This document shows, piece after piece, positions 1 through 6,492 of a DNA stretch of 8,772 nucleotides. The position numbers and the translations under genes were made by a program. How positions within the stretch are numbered: the first letter of the stretch is position 1; each line of letters begins with the position of its first letter. Origin of the DNA: JBLIOB01 sp047639575 (GTDB lineage Bacteria > Bacteroidota > Bacteroidia > Flavobacteriales_D > Parvicellaceae); the NCBI GenBank assembly GCA_047639575.1, contig JBLIOB010000173.1:1-8772 (forward strand). Direction: 5' to 3'. The notes under the pieces are model-generated. The model saw nothing but the letters and a program-made list of their open reading frames with translations. It was not told the DNA's origin and did no database searches.

Positions 1-1757
1 ATCATTTAAATTACGAATTTGAAAAAGCGAAAAAGCAATTTGAAACTTATTTAAGTTATTTGTCTAAACAAAAATCAGATGAACGATATCTTGCAGAGAA
101 AAGATTAGCAGAGGTTAATAGCGCACTCGAATTGACTAAAAACATGGATCAATCGTCTATTTTATTCCCTTTAAACATGACCAACTCTGCGGAACCAGAG
201 TATCGGCCAATCCCCAATCACAATGGAGAAGTTATGTATTTCACTTCAAGAAGAAGTAGATCGGGTAGTTCAACTGAATTACGAGATGCAGATGGCAAGT
301 ATTACGAAGACATTTATCAAATTCAATACGGTAGGGGTGTATGGAGCGAATTGGAAACTGTTTCAACATTAAACACCGCTACTCACGAGTCAATACTTTA
401 TTTAAACCCAGACGAAACGGAAATATTAATATACCAATTTAACGGGGAAGACCCAAACGGTGGAGATATTCTTGAGGCTAAAATGGTAAAGGGCAAATGG
501 TCTCCTCCTACCAAACTAGGTTTGAACATTAACTCGAAAGCGTGGGAATCTCACGGAATAGTAACAGCAAACAAGGACATTGTCTTTACGTCAGACAGAA
601 AAGGCACGAAAGGGTTTAGAGATATTTGGATTCTGCATGCTGCAACTGGAAAAATTGAAAACCTTGGAAATGATATTAACTCTGACGAAGATGAGGATGG
701 GGCTTTTCTTGCAAATAATGGTAACACACTATACTTTTCTTCAAATGGTTATAATACCATTGGCGGATTTGATATTTTCAAGTCTGAGAAAAATGAATCT
801 GGAAAATGGAGTGAGCCAGTAAATATGGGTATGCCTATTAACAGCCCAGGTGATGACATCTTCTATTACCCTGTTGTCCGAGGTGGTGATGCCTATTTCT
901 CTTCATTTAGAAAAGGTGGAACTGGTAATCAAGATATTTACTTTATTGCTAATCCCGACCGAATCGATATGATTGTAGGAATTGCAAAAGATGACCTAGG
1001 TAAAGCAGTTACGGATTTAGATATTTCAATATATGAAATAGAGACGGGGAAAGTGGCGAACACTATTAAAACCAATTCGGAAGGATCATTTATTTTCCCT
1101 TTAAGACCAGGCCAATCCTACGAAGTTTTACCCTATCAAAAAGTCAACGAAAGATTCGACACTGAACCTGAAATGAAATTAGCAGAATCGAACGTTCGTG
1201 TTTTAGCTAAAAAGGATGTTCAAGAAGAAACTGTCCTTAGCATTATGGAGCTTGAGAAAAAGGGATTTGCAAAAATCACGGATGTTGAAATAGTGTTATC
1301 AACCTCATTAGCAATGGCTCATTTTGACGCGCTAAATCCTCCAGTTGCAATCAAAGTAGACCCATCAATTGATAAGGATCCAGAAGTAACAAGTGCAATG
1401 AATGAATTTGAGTTCAACTCCTTATTCTTTGTGTTTGATAGAATTACCATTATCCAATCGTCTAAAAAAGACATCAATCTACTTGCCGAACTATTGACTA
1501 AGAACAAAGATTTCAAAATAGAAATCACGGGACATACTGATAATCTTGGTAATGTTAGATACAACAAACGACTATCACGGGAAAGAGCTAAGAAAGTGAA
1601 ACGTGAGCTTATCAAACTTGGAGTTAAAGCAGATCGAATCACTCTTAACTGGGTTGGAGCAGAAGTTCCATTGGAAAAGAATCAGCTTGCAAACGGCAAG
1701 GACAATCCAGCAGGTAGACAGCAGAACAGGCGTACAGAATTTAAATTGACAAAATAG
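1..1757 (+). CDS. OmpA-family envelope protein with TPR, PD40 propeller and carboxypeptidase-regulatory-like domain (5' partial)
   Basis: The frame is open leftwards to base 3, so the start lies outside the window and the TTG at 60 is internal; 584 residues are visible. The first ~20 residues (YEFEKAKKQFETYL) look like the second helix of a TPR. Bases ~190-960 encode PD40/WD40-like propeller blades, with recurring YFTSRR, VFTSDR, LYFSSNG and AYFSSF strands and xDIY/DIF turns. Bases ~970-1130 encode a small beta-sandwich like the carboxypeptidase regulatory domain (VTDLDISIYEIETGK, then NSEGSFIFPL). Bases ~1410-1754 encode an OmpA C-terminal peptidoglycan-binding domain: GHTDN at 1530-1544, then LSRERA and a final QQNRRTEF; the Asp of GHTDN and Arg of SRERA are the expected diaminopimelate contacts. 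This order matches PorE, the peptidoglycan-anchored periplasmic/outer-membrane component of type IX secretion, but Bacteroidota carry several such paralogues, so no symbol is given. The signal peptide and first TPRs are outside the window. Confidence 0.9.
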   Translation, partial: HLNYEFEKAKKQFETYLSYLSKQKSDERYLAEKRLAEVNSALELTKNMDQSSILFPLNMTNSAEPEYRPIPNHNGEVMYFTSRRSRSGSSTELRDADGKYYEDIYQIQYGRGVWSELETVSTLNTATHESILYLNPDETEILIYQFNGEDPNGGDILEAKMVKGKWSPPTKLGLNINSKAWESHGIVTANKDIVFTSDRKGTKGFRDIWILHAATGKIENLGNDINSDEDEDGAFLANNGNTLYFSSNGYNTIGGFDIFKSEKNESGKWSEPVNMGMPINSPGDDIFYYPVVRGGDAYFSSFRKGGTGNQDIYFIANPDRIDMIVGIAKDDLGKAVTDLDISIYEIETGKVANTIKTNSEGSFIFPLRPGQSYEVLPYQKVNERFDTEPEMKLAESNVRVLAKKDVQEETVLSIMELEKKGFAKITDVEIVLSTSLAMAHFDALNPPVAIKVDPSIDKDPEVTSAMNEFEFNSLFFVFDRITIIQSSKKDINLLAELLTKNKDFKIEITGHTDNLGNVRYNKRLSRERAKKVKRELIKLGVKADRITLNWVGAEVPLEKNQLANGKDNPAGRQQNRRTEFKLTK

Positions 1758-1802
1758 TCAACATCTGTTGATAACTCTAGCTGTATTTACTTCCTAGATT
1801 TC

Positions 1803-1810
1803 TATCTTTG
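1803..1810 (+). promoter_or_regulatory. Putative Bacteroidota -7 element of the dnaX promoter
   Basis: TATCTTTG is a perfect match to the Bacteroidota sigma-A -7 consensus TAnnTTTG and begins 29 bases before the dnaX ATG, implying a very short leader. No convincing TTTG/TTG -33 element stands at 17-23 bases upstream, so the call rests on the -7 element and its position. Confidence 0.5.
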
Positions 1811-1831
1811 TTCTCCTTCCAATAAAGGATT

Positions 1832-2929
1832 ATGAGCGATTTCGTTGTATCGGCTAGAAAATACAGACCTACCACTTGGGAAAGTGTCGTGGGCCAATCT
1901 TCCATAACAAATACGCTGGTTAACGCTATAGAATCTAATCAACTTGCGCATGCTTATTTGTTTTGTGGCCCGAGAGGTGTAGGAAAAACAACTTGTGCTA
2001 GACTCTTCGCGAAAACCATTAATGAAGTTGATGGAAAAGAATTAGAAGAACACGCTTTTAACATCTTTGAATTAGATGCTGCCTCCAACAACTCTGTTGA
2101 TGACATCAGACAATTAACGGATCAAGTCCGCATTCCTCCACAAAATGGAAGCTACAAAGTTTACATTATTGATGAGGTTCACATGCTCTCTCAACAAGCA
2201 TTTAATGCTTTTTTGAAGACACTTGAAGAACCGCCAGCTCACGCTATTTTCATTTTAGCAACTACCGAGAAGCACAAAATTATTCCTACGATTCTTTCAA
2301 GGTGTCAAATCTTTGATTTTAACCGAATCCAAGTTAAGGATATCGCAAGCCACTTAAAGTTCATTGCAAAAGAAGAAGACATTAAAACGGAAGACGAAGC
2401 CCTGACTATTATCGCTCAAAAAGCCGATGGAGCGTTAAGAGATGCACTCTCCTTGTTTGATCAACTTGCTTCTTTTTCAGGAAAAAACATTACCTATAGC
2501 TCAGTTCTTGAGAATTTAAACATTCTTGATTACGACTATTACTTTAGGTTAACAAAGCACTACTTAGAAAATGACATTCCAGCTGCTTTAATTGCTTTTG
2601 ATGAAATTTTATCAAAAGGTTTTGATGGACATCATTTCGTAAACGGTATGGCAAGTCATTTTAGAGATTTACTTGTATGTAAAGATCCATCTACCTTGGA
2701 CTTACTAGATGCTGGAGATGCAGTTAAAAAGAGATATTCAGAACAATCACAAGAAGTTGACCAGCGATTTCTTCTAACTGGAATTGAATTATTAAGTAAA
2801 GCTGATATCAGTTATAAAGCCAGCAAGAACCAGCGACTTTTGGTTGAACTAGCTATGATGCAACTCTGCTCGATAACTGCTACTGATCAATCGGGTGAAA
2901 AAAAAAAGCCCGAATTAACATCAGCATAA
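1832..2929 (+). CDS. dnaX: DNA polymerase III subunit gamma/tau, zero-frame (gamma-like) product
   Basis: This is the AAA+ motor of the replicative clamp loader, which opens the beta clamp and loads it on primed DNA. The 365-residue zero-frame product has Walker A GPRGVGKTT (about residues 46-54), Walker B IIDEVH (DEVH about 114-117), sensor 1 ILATTEKHK, the SRC arginine-finger motif (about 156) and sensor 2 GALRDALS, followed by the helical domain III. The Zn-binding CxxC module usual after Walker A is absent: a short KTINEVDGKELEEHAFNIFELDAA-type link replaces it (given here only by its ends, KTINEVDG and FNIFELDAA). ATG at 1832 gives the usual DnaX N-terminus (ARKYRPTTWESVVGQ) and follows a TAnnTTTG promoter element; there is no Shine-Dalgarno site. 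Translation in this frame ends at TAA 2927-2929, only 19 bases after an A10 tract, with a short tail PELTSA. The product therefore covers the clamp-loader core, as E. coli gamma does, and lacks the tau C-terminus, which continues in the -1 frame. Confidence 0.93.
   Translation: MSDFVVSARKYRPTTWESVVGQSSITNTLVNAIESNQLAHAYLFCGPRGVGKTTCARLFAKTINEVDGKELEEHAFNIFELDAASNNSVDDIRQLTDQVRIPPQNGSYKVYIIDEVHMLSQQAFNAFLKTLEEPPAHAIFILATTEKHKIIPTILSRCQIFDFNRIQVKDIASHLKFIAKEEDIKTEDEALTIIAQKADGALRDALSLFDQLASFSGKNITYSSVLENLNILDYDYYFRLTKHYLENDIPAALIAFDEILSKGFDGHHFVNGMASHFRDLLVCKDPSTLDLLDAGDAVKKRYSEQSQEVDQRFLLTGIELLSKADISYKASKNQRLLVELAMMQLCSITATDQSGEKKKPELTSA
2898..2908 (+). other. dnaX slippery site (A10 tract, A_AAA_AAG heptamer)
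   Basis: Ten A residues (2898-2907) followed by G. In the dnaX zero frame, bases 2902-2908 read A AAA AAG, the same heptamer in the same phase as the E. coli dnaX -1 frameshift site. The -1 frame is closed by TGA at 2896-2898 and open from 2899; the zero frame closes at 2927. A switch between frames must therefore fall within 2899-2926, and the A tract is the only slip-prone sequence there. Tandem slippage by -1, or RNA polymerase adding one A (A11), would both join the frames. The stretch is bracketed by a 5-bp inverted repeat, TCGGG 2891-2895 and CCCGA 2909-2913. A homopolymer-length error in the assembly is the alternative. Confidence 0.7.
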
Positions 2930-3612
2930 TCCCTCCTGGATTTAAAGAGTTAACTCCCGAGCAGTTAGCAAAGTTCACCCAAGACACTATTTCCGACATT
3001 AAACCTAAAGGTCCAAAGCCAGCATCTGGTGTATCTGTTAATACAGGAACTGAAGTTCAAGATAAAACATCACCCGATGAAAACAGAAAAGCTGAACATG
3101 AAGCTTCTAAAAAAGAAGTAAATAGAAATGTTGGATTTAATTCAACTAAAAGAAAATCTTCCATTTCTATTAATTCAATCCTGAACGATAAAGGAAAGGA
3201 TGAAAAAGAGACTAAAGATGAAGACTTATCAAATAAACCAAAAGACAATTTTGGAGTAGATGATTTGATGCTGAAATGGAATAATTATGCCAATCGAATG
3301 AAGAATAATGGCAAAACAAATTTACATGCAACATTAACCAAGCATAAGCCAGAACTAAAGCCAGACTTCGTAATTGAATTATCTATAGACAATACTGTTC
3401 AAGAAGAAGTTCTTGCTCTTGAAAAAATGGAGTTCCTAGATTATTTACGAAATGAACTTAATAATTTTCAAATTCAATTGAAAACGGTGTTGGTTAAAAC
3501 TGAATCTGGTAATGCGCTTTATACTACTAGAGATAAATTTGAAAAGCTGGCTGAAAAAAATCCGTCTTTAAATAAGCTAAAAGATTTACTGAATTTGGAT
3601 TTAGATTATTAG
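2899..3612 (+). CDS. dnaX: DnaX tau-specific C-terminal region, in the -1 frame
   Basis: This frame has no stop from 2899 to TAG 3610-3612 and overlaps the end of the zero-frame product. Joined at the A10 tract (359 zero-frame codons, then 234 from base 2908) it gives a 593-residue protein, a normal length for tau in this phylum. The order is that of Bacteroidota tau tails as I recall them: a hydrophobic piece just after the lysines (INISIIPPGF), a long polar, Lys/Glu-rich linker (about 2990-3250) containing the basic-serine motif KRKSSISINSI, then a folded C-terminal domain from about 3250 (LMLKWNNYANRM ... LEKMEFLDYLRNEL ... YTTRDKFEKLAEKNP ... LDLDY). In E. coli the tau tail binds the polymerase alpha subunit and DnaB helicase; a similar role here is inference. 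No separate start is needed: the TTG at 3265 is internal and has no promoter or leader of its own. Confidence 0.85.
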   Translation, partial: KKKARINISIIPPGFKELTPEQLAKFTQDTISDIKPKGPKPASGVSVNTGTEVQDKTSPDENRKAEHEASKKEVNRNVGFNSTKRKSSISINSILNDKGKDEKETKDEDLSNKPKDNFGVDDLMLKWNNYANRMKNNGKTNLHATLTKHKPELKPDFVIELSIDNTVQEEVLALEKMEFLDYLRNELNNFQIQLKTVLVKTESGNALYTTRDKFEKLAEKNPSLNKLKDLLNLDLDY

Positions 3613-3621
3613 TCAAATTTC

Positions 3622-3652
3622 TTGACAATACCCTTCGTTTCAACTACATTTG
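3622..3652 (+). promoter_or_regulatory. Bacteroidota-type promoter of the isocitrate dehydrogenase gene
   Basis: TTG at 3622-3624 (within TTTCTTGAC) and TACATTTG at 3645-3652 are 20 bases apart. They match the Bacteroidota -33 TTG and -7 TAnnTTTG elements at the expected spacing, with the -7 element perfect. The implied start near 3658-3660 leaves a leader of about 50 bases. The imperfect dyad GTCAA-N5-TTGAC (3612-3626) overlaps the -33 element and might be an operator half, but this is weak. Confidence 0.65.
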
Positions 3653-3711
3653 CCACCCTTAAATAGTATCTGAAAACCAGATCTGTTCATGATCTTTAAA
3701 GTTGATTTCTA

Positions 3712-5943
3712 ATGCAAAAACCAAAAATAGTTTATACAATTACTGACGAAGCACCATTGCTCGCGACTCAATCTTTACTTCCAATAGTGAAACTCTTCAC
3801 TGAAAGTTCAGGAATTGAAATTGAAACAAAAGACATCTCTTTAGCTGCGAGAATCATATCACTTTTTCCAGACCGCTTAGAGGAAGGACAGCAAATTCCA
3901 GATGCATTAGCTGAACTTGGAATATTAGCGAAATTGCCTGAAGCCAACATTATAAAGCTTCCAAACATTAGCGCATCTATCCCACAACTTAAAGCGGCCA
4001 TTAAAGAAATTCAAGCGCACGGTTTAAACATTCCGGATTTTGTAGACAACCCACAAACAGTTGAAGAGATTGAAATTTCGGCTAAATACAACAAGGTTAA
4101 AGGTAGCGCAGTAAATCCCGTTCTTAGAGAAGGAAACTCAGACAGAAGAGCACCGGGAGCAGTAAAGCAATACGCTAAAAACAACCCTCATTCTATGGGT
4201 GCTTGGAGCTCTGAATCAATTTCAGAAGTTTCTACAATGGGCGCTGGAGATTTTCAGTCAAATGAAAAATCTGTAACTATTAATGAAGCCGGTTCGGTTA
4301 AGATCGAATTTACTGATGAAGATGGCAGTGTTAAAACGCTTAAAGAATTTCCAGTTTTAAATGGAGAAATAATTGATGGGACTACATTAAGTAAAAAAGC
4401 ACTCATTAAATTCTTAGAACATCACATTAGTGACGCAAAGGAAAAAGGACAACTATTCTCGTTGCACATGAAAGCAACAATGATGAAAGTTTCTGACCCA
4501 ATCATTTTCGGTCATGCAGTTAAGACATTCTTTAAAACTGTTTTTGAAAACCATGGTGCAAAATTAGATGAGATAGGTGTTGACGTAAATAACGGATTTG
4601 GAAACTTAATCAGTAAAATAAGTACACTTCCTGCAGATGAAAAAGCAGCGATTGAGGCAGATATAAAAGCTTGTTTCGATAATGGACCTGCTCTTGCTAT
4701 GGTGGATTCTGACAAGGGAATTACCAATCTTCACGTGCCAAGTGATGTAATCATTGACGCATCTATGCCTGCAATGATTAGAACGTCAGGTCAAATGTGG
4801 AATGCGGAAGGTAATTCACAAGATACTAAGGCAGTTATTCCAGATAGTAGTTACGCAGGCATTTATAAAGTTGTAGTCGAGTTCTGTAAAAAGCACGGTG
4901 CTTTTGATCCAACAACAATGGGGACAGTTCCAAATGTTGGTTTAATGGCTCAGAAAGCAGAAGAGTATGGATCTCATGACAAAACTTTTGAGATGTCAGC
5001 CAACGGTACAGTTAGAATTATTGATCAAAACGGAACAACTTTAATCGAACATGAAGTAGAAACAGGTGATATCTGGAGAGCTTGTCAAGTTAAAGATGCG
5101 CCAATACAAGACTGGATTAAACTTTGTGTAAACCGGGCAAAAGCAACTGGTTGGCCTGCAATTTTTTGGTTAGATGAAAAGAGAGCTCATGATGCACAAA
5201 TCATTTCGAAAATTAACAAGTATTTACCTAACCATGATACAAGTGGATTAGACATTAGAATAATGGACCTTGAATCAGCATGTTCATTTACATTAGAGAG
5301 AATAATAAAAGGCGAGAACACGATTTCGGTAACTGGTAATGTCATGCGAGATTATTTAACTGATTTATTTCCGATATTAGAATTAGGCACAAGTGCTAAA
5401 ATGCTTTCAATAGTACCACTAATGAATGGCGGTGGATTGTTTGAAACAGGTGCTGGTGGCTCCGCTCCAAAACATGTTCAACAATTCAGCAAGGAAAATC
5501 ACTTACGATGGGATTCTTTGGGTGAGTTTTTGGCGATAGCGGTTTCCTTAACTCATGTTGGTGAAACTTGCAATAATTCTAAAGCGTTGATTTTAGCAGA
5601 AACGCTTGATGAGGCAACTACAAAATTATTGATGACTGGAAAATCTCCTAAAAGGAAAGTTGGCGAACTTGATAACCGAGGAAGTCACTATTATTTAGCG
5701 AAGTACTGGTCGGAGGCATTAGCAGCACAAACAGGAGATACGGAGCTAGCAGCCAATTTTACTAGTCTAGCACAAGAACTTGCAGCTAACGAAGATCAAA
5801 TCGTTTCTGAACTGAATGAATCTCAAGGAAACTCGATTGACTTAAGTGGTTACTACCACCCCAATATGGATACAGTTTCAATTAGCATGAGACCTAGCGC
5901 CACATTTAATAACATTGTAGACTCCATGAACGTCTCTGCATAG
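3712..5943 (+). CDS. icd: Isocitrate dehydrogenase [NADP], monomeric type
   Basis: Oxidative decarboxylation of isocitrate to 2-oxoglutarate with NADP+ and Mg/Mn (EC 1.1.1.42), a cytoplasmic TCA-cycle step and NADPH source. The 743 residues match the length of the monomeric IDH-II family (741 in Azotobacter vinelandii), which is unrelated at close range to the dimeric ~45 kDa enzymes. From memory of the Azotobacter structure, every key residue is found at the same or the preceding position: substrate site Ser132, Asn135, Arg139, Arg145 (GSAVNPVLREGNSDRRAP), Lys254, Tyr419, Arg546; metal site Asp349 (DASMP), Asp547, Asp551 (RDYLTDLF); NADP site His588 (APKHV), Arg599 (LRWDSLGEF), Arg648 (SPKRKVGE). 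The enzyme is therefore predicted to be intact and active. ATG 3712 gives the standard N-terminus (KIVYTITDEAPLLATQSLLPI). It has its own promoter and a rho-independent terminator, so it is probably monocistronic. Confidence 0.97.
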   Translation: MQKPKIVYTITDEAPLLATQSLLPIVKLFTESSGIEIETKDISLAARIISLFPDRLEEGQQIPDALAELGILAKLPEANIIKLPNISASIPQLKAAIKEIQAHGLNIPDFVDNPQTVEEIEISAKYNKVKGSAVNPVLREGNSDRRAPGAVKQYAKNNPHSMGAWSSESISEVSTMGAGDFQSNEKSVTINEAGSVKIEFTDEDGSVKTLKEFPVLNGEIIDGTTLSKKALIKFLEHHISDAKEKGQLFSLHMKATMMKVSDPIIFGHAVKTFFKTVFENHGAKLDEIGVDVNNGFGNLISKISTLPADEKAAIEADIKACFDNGPALAMVDSDKGITNLHVPSDVIIDASMPAMIRTSGQMWNAEGNSQDTKAVIPDSSYAGIYKVVVEFCKKHGAFDPTTMGTVPNVGLMAQKAEEYGSHDKTFEMSANGTVRIIDQNGTTLIEHEVETGDIWRACQVKDAPIQDWIKLCVNRAKATGWPAIFWLDEKRAHDAQIISKINKYLPNHDTSGLDIRIMDLESACSFTLERIIKGENTISVTGNVMRDYLTDLFPILELGTSAKMLSIVPLMNGGGLFETGAGGSAPKHVQQFSKENHLRWDSLGEFLAIAVSLTHVGETCNNSKALILAETLDEATTKLLMTGKSPKRKVGELDNRGSHYYLAKYWSEALAAQTGDTELAANFTSLAQELAANEDQIVSELNESQGNSIDLSGYYHPNMDTVSISMRPSATFNNIVDSMNVSA

Positions 5944-5995
5944 ACTCATCTTGAATTTGTTATTTACAGTTAAAATATCGAGTTCATACGTAATT

Positions 5996-6032
5996 AAAAA
6001 GCCCTTCATCTAAACCAAAGGGCTTTTTTTTT
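5996..6032 (+). terminator. Rho-independent terminator after icd
   Basis: AAAAAGCCCTT (5996-6006) pairs perfectly with AAGGGCTTTTT (6018-6028) across an 11-base loop, and a run of nine T (6024-6032) overlaps and follows the stem. It lies 53 bases after the icd stop codon. Confidence 0.9.
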
Positions 6033-6064
6033 GTACCTTCTAGCCTGTTAAAAAGAAAAGAACA

Positions 6065-6382
6065 ATGAGAAAATTATTATTTGCTGCCGGAGCTAGCGCT
6101 CTGTTACTTACTGGTTTTTCATTCATCTCTGCTGACAATGCTGATTCAGAGGGAAAAGGATGCCACGTATACGGAAAAGTAAAATTCGTAGATTATGGTG
6201 AAGACTACAAAGTGAAATTTGTCGACTATGGCGAAGATTTGAAAATCAAATACGTAGACTATGGCGAAGACAAAGTAGGAAAATGGAAAGCCGTAGATTA
6301 CGGTGAGAAGTTTAAAATTAAAATCGTTGATTACGGAGAAGATTTCAAAGTAAAAGAAGTTGATTACGGTGAAGGCTGCTAA
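6065..6382 (+). CDS. Small secreted VDYGE-repeat protein, function unknown
   Basis: 105 residues. Residues 1-23 are a signal peptide (RK, then a hydrophobic core, cleavage probably after FISA), so the mature protein of about 82 residues leaves the cytoplasm. Residues 38-105 are six tandem repeats of 11 residues, K[VIW]K-x-VDYGE-x-x; the third has a two-residue insertion (DKVG) before KWK. Just before the array is Cys33 (GKGCHVYG) and the very last residue is Cys105 (GEGC), a pair placed to close the two ends by a disulfide. The alternating K-hydrophobic-K-hydrophobic strand plus DYG turn suggests a small beta-solenoid or similar all-beta fold (inference). I recall Bacteroidota proteins with comparable KVKxVDSFPD repeats and the same GKWK interruption, also uncharacterised, which supports a real family. 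ATG 6065 is the only sensible start; an imperfect -7-like TACCTTCT lies at 6034-6041. A strong terminator follows. Confidence 0.85.
   Translation: MRKLLFAAGASALLLTGFSFISADNADSEGKGCHVYGKVKFVDYGEDYKVKFVDYGEDLKIKYVDYGEDKVGKWKAVDYGEKFKIKIVDYGEDFKVKEVDYGEGC
6176..6379 (+). repeat. Six tandem 33-bp coding repeats (VDYGE units)
   Basis: Units begin at 6176, 6209, 6242, 6281, 6314 and 6347; the third is 39 bp, the rest 33 bp. The VDYGE core is invariant in protein but each copy is spelled with different synonymous codons (for example GAT-TAT-GGT, GAC-TAT-GGC, GAT-TAC-GGA), so the copies are old and the protein sequence, not the DNA, is being held constant. Confidence 0.9.
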
Positions 6383-6421
6383 TCAGACAGATTATTAAAT
6401 AATCCTAGTTTTAAAAAATTG

Positions 6422-6453
6422 AAAACCCTTTGTTTAGACAAAGGGTTTTTTTT
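6422..6453. terminator. Strong hairpin terminator between convergent genes
   Basis: AAAACCCTTTGT (6422-6433) pairs perfectly with ACAAAGGGTTTT (6438-6449): a 12-bp stem with a TTAG loop, followed on the + strand by eight T (6446-6453). It terminates the repeat-protein gene. On the - strand the stem is followed by TTTTC and then a T-rich stretch, so it may also stop transcription of the convergent transglutaminase-like gene, which ends at 6493. Confidence 0.88.
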
Positions 6454-6492
6454 GTGCTTGAGTTTTCGTTTTCAATAGAAGAACCTAATTGT

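Noticed and set aside
60..62. TTG as the start of the OmpA-family gene
   Set aside because: The same frame is open back to base 3 and encodes a TPR-like helix continuous with the protein; no promoter or signal peptide follows the TTG.
1319..1642. Antisense open frame inside the OmpA-family gene, and similar ones at 580-822, 3057-3248, 3768-4001 and 4512-4727
   Set aside because: Each lies wholly within a well-supported gene in another frame, with no recognisable domain and no promoter.
1758..1771. TCAAC-ATCT-GTTGA hairpin as a terminator after the OmpA-family gene
   Set aside because: The stem is only 5 bp and no T run follows.
2947..2956. GAGTTAACTC palindrome downstream of the dnaX slip site as a frameshift stimulator
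   Set aside because: A perfect 10-base palindrome cannot form a stable hairpin in mRNA, as only about 3 bp would pair.
3265..3612. Independent 115-residue gene starting at TTG 3265
   Set aside because: Its frame is open back to the dnaX A10 tract and matches the tau C-terminus; it has no promoter or leader of its own.
6034..6041. TACCTTCT as the promoter of the repeat-protein gene
   Set aside because: Two of six fixed -7 positions mismatch and no -33 TTG lies at the right distance; the spot is plausible but not supported.
6176..6379. CRISPR-like or non-coding tandem repeat
   Set aside because: The period is a codon multiple, differences are synonymous, there are no spacers, and the frame has a signal peptide.
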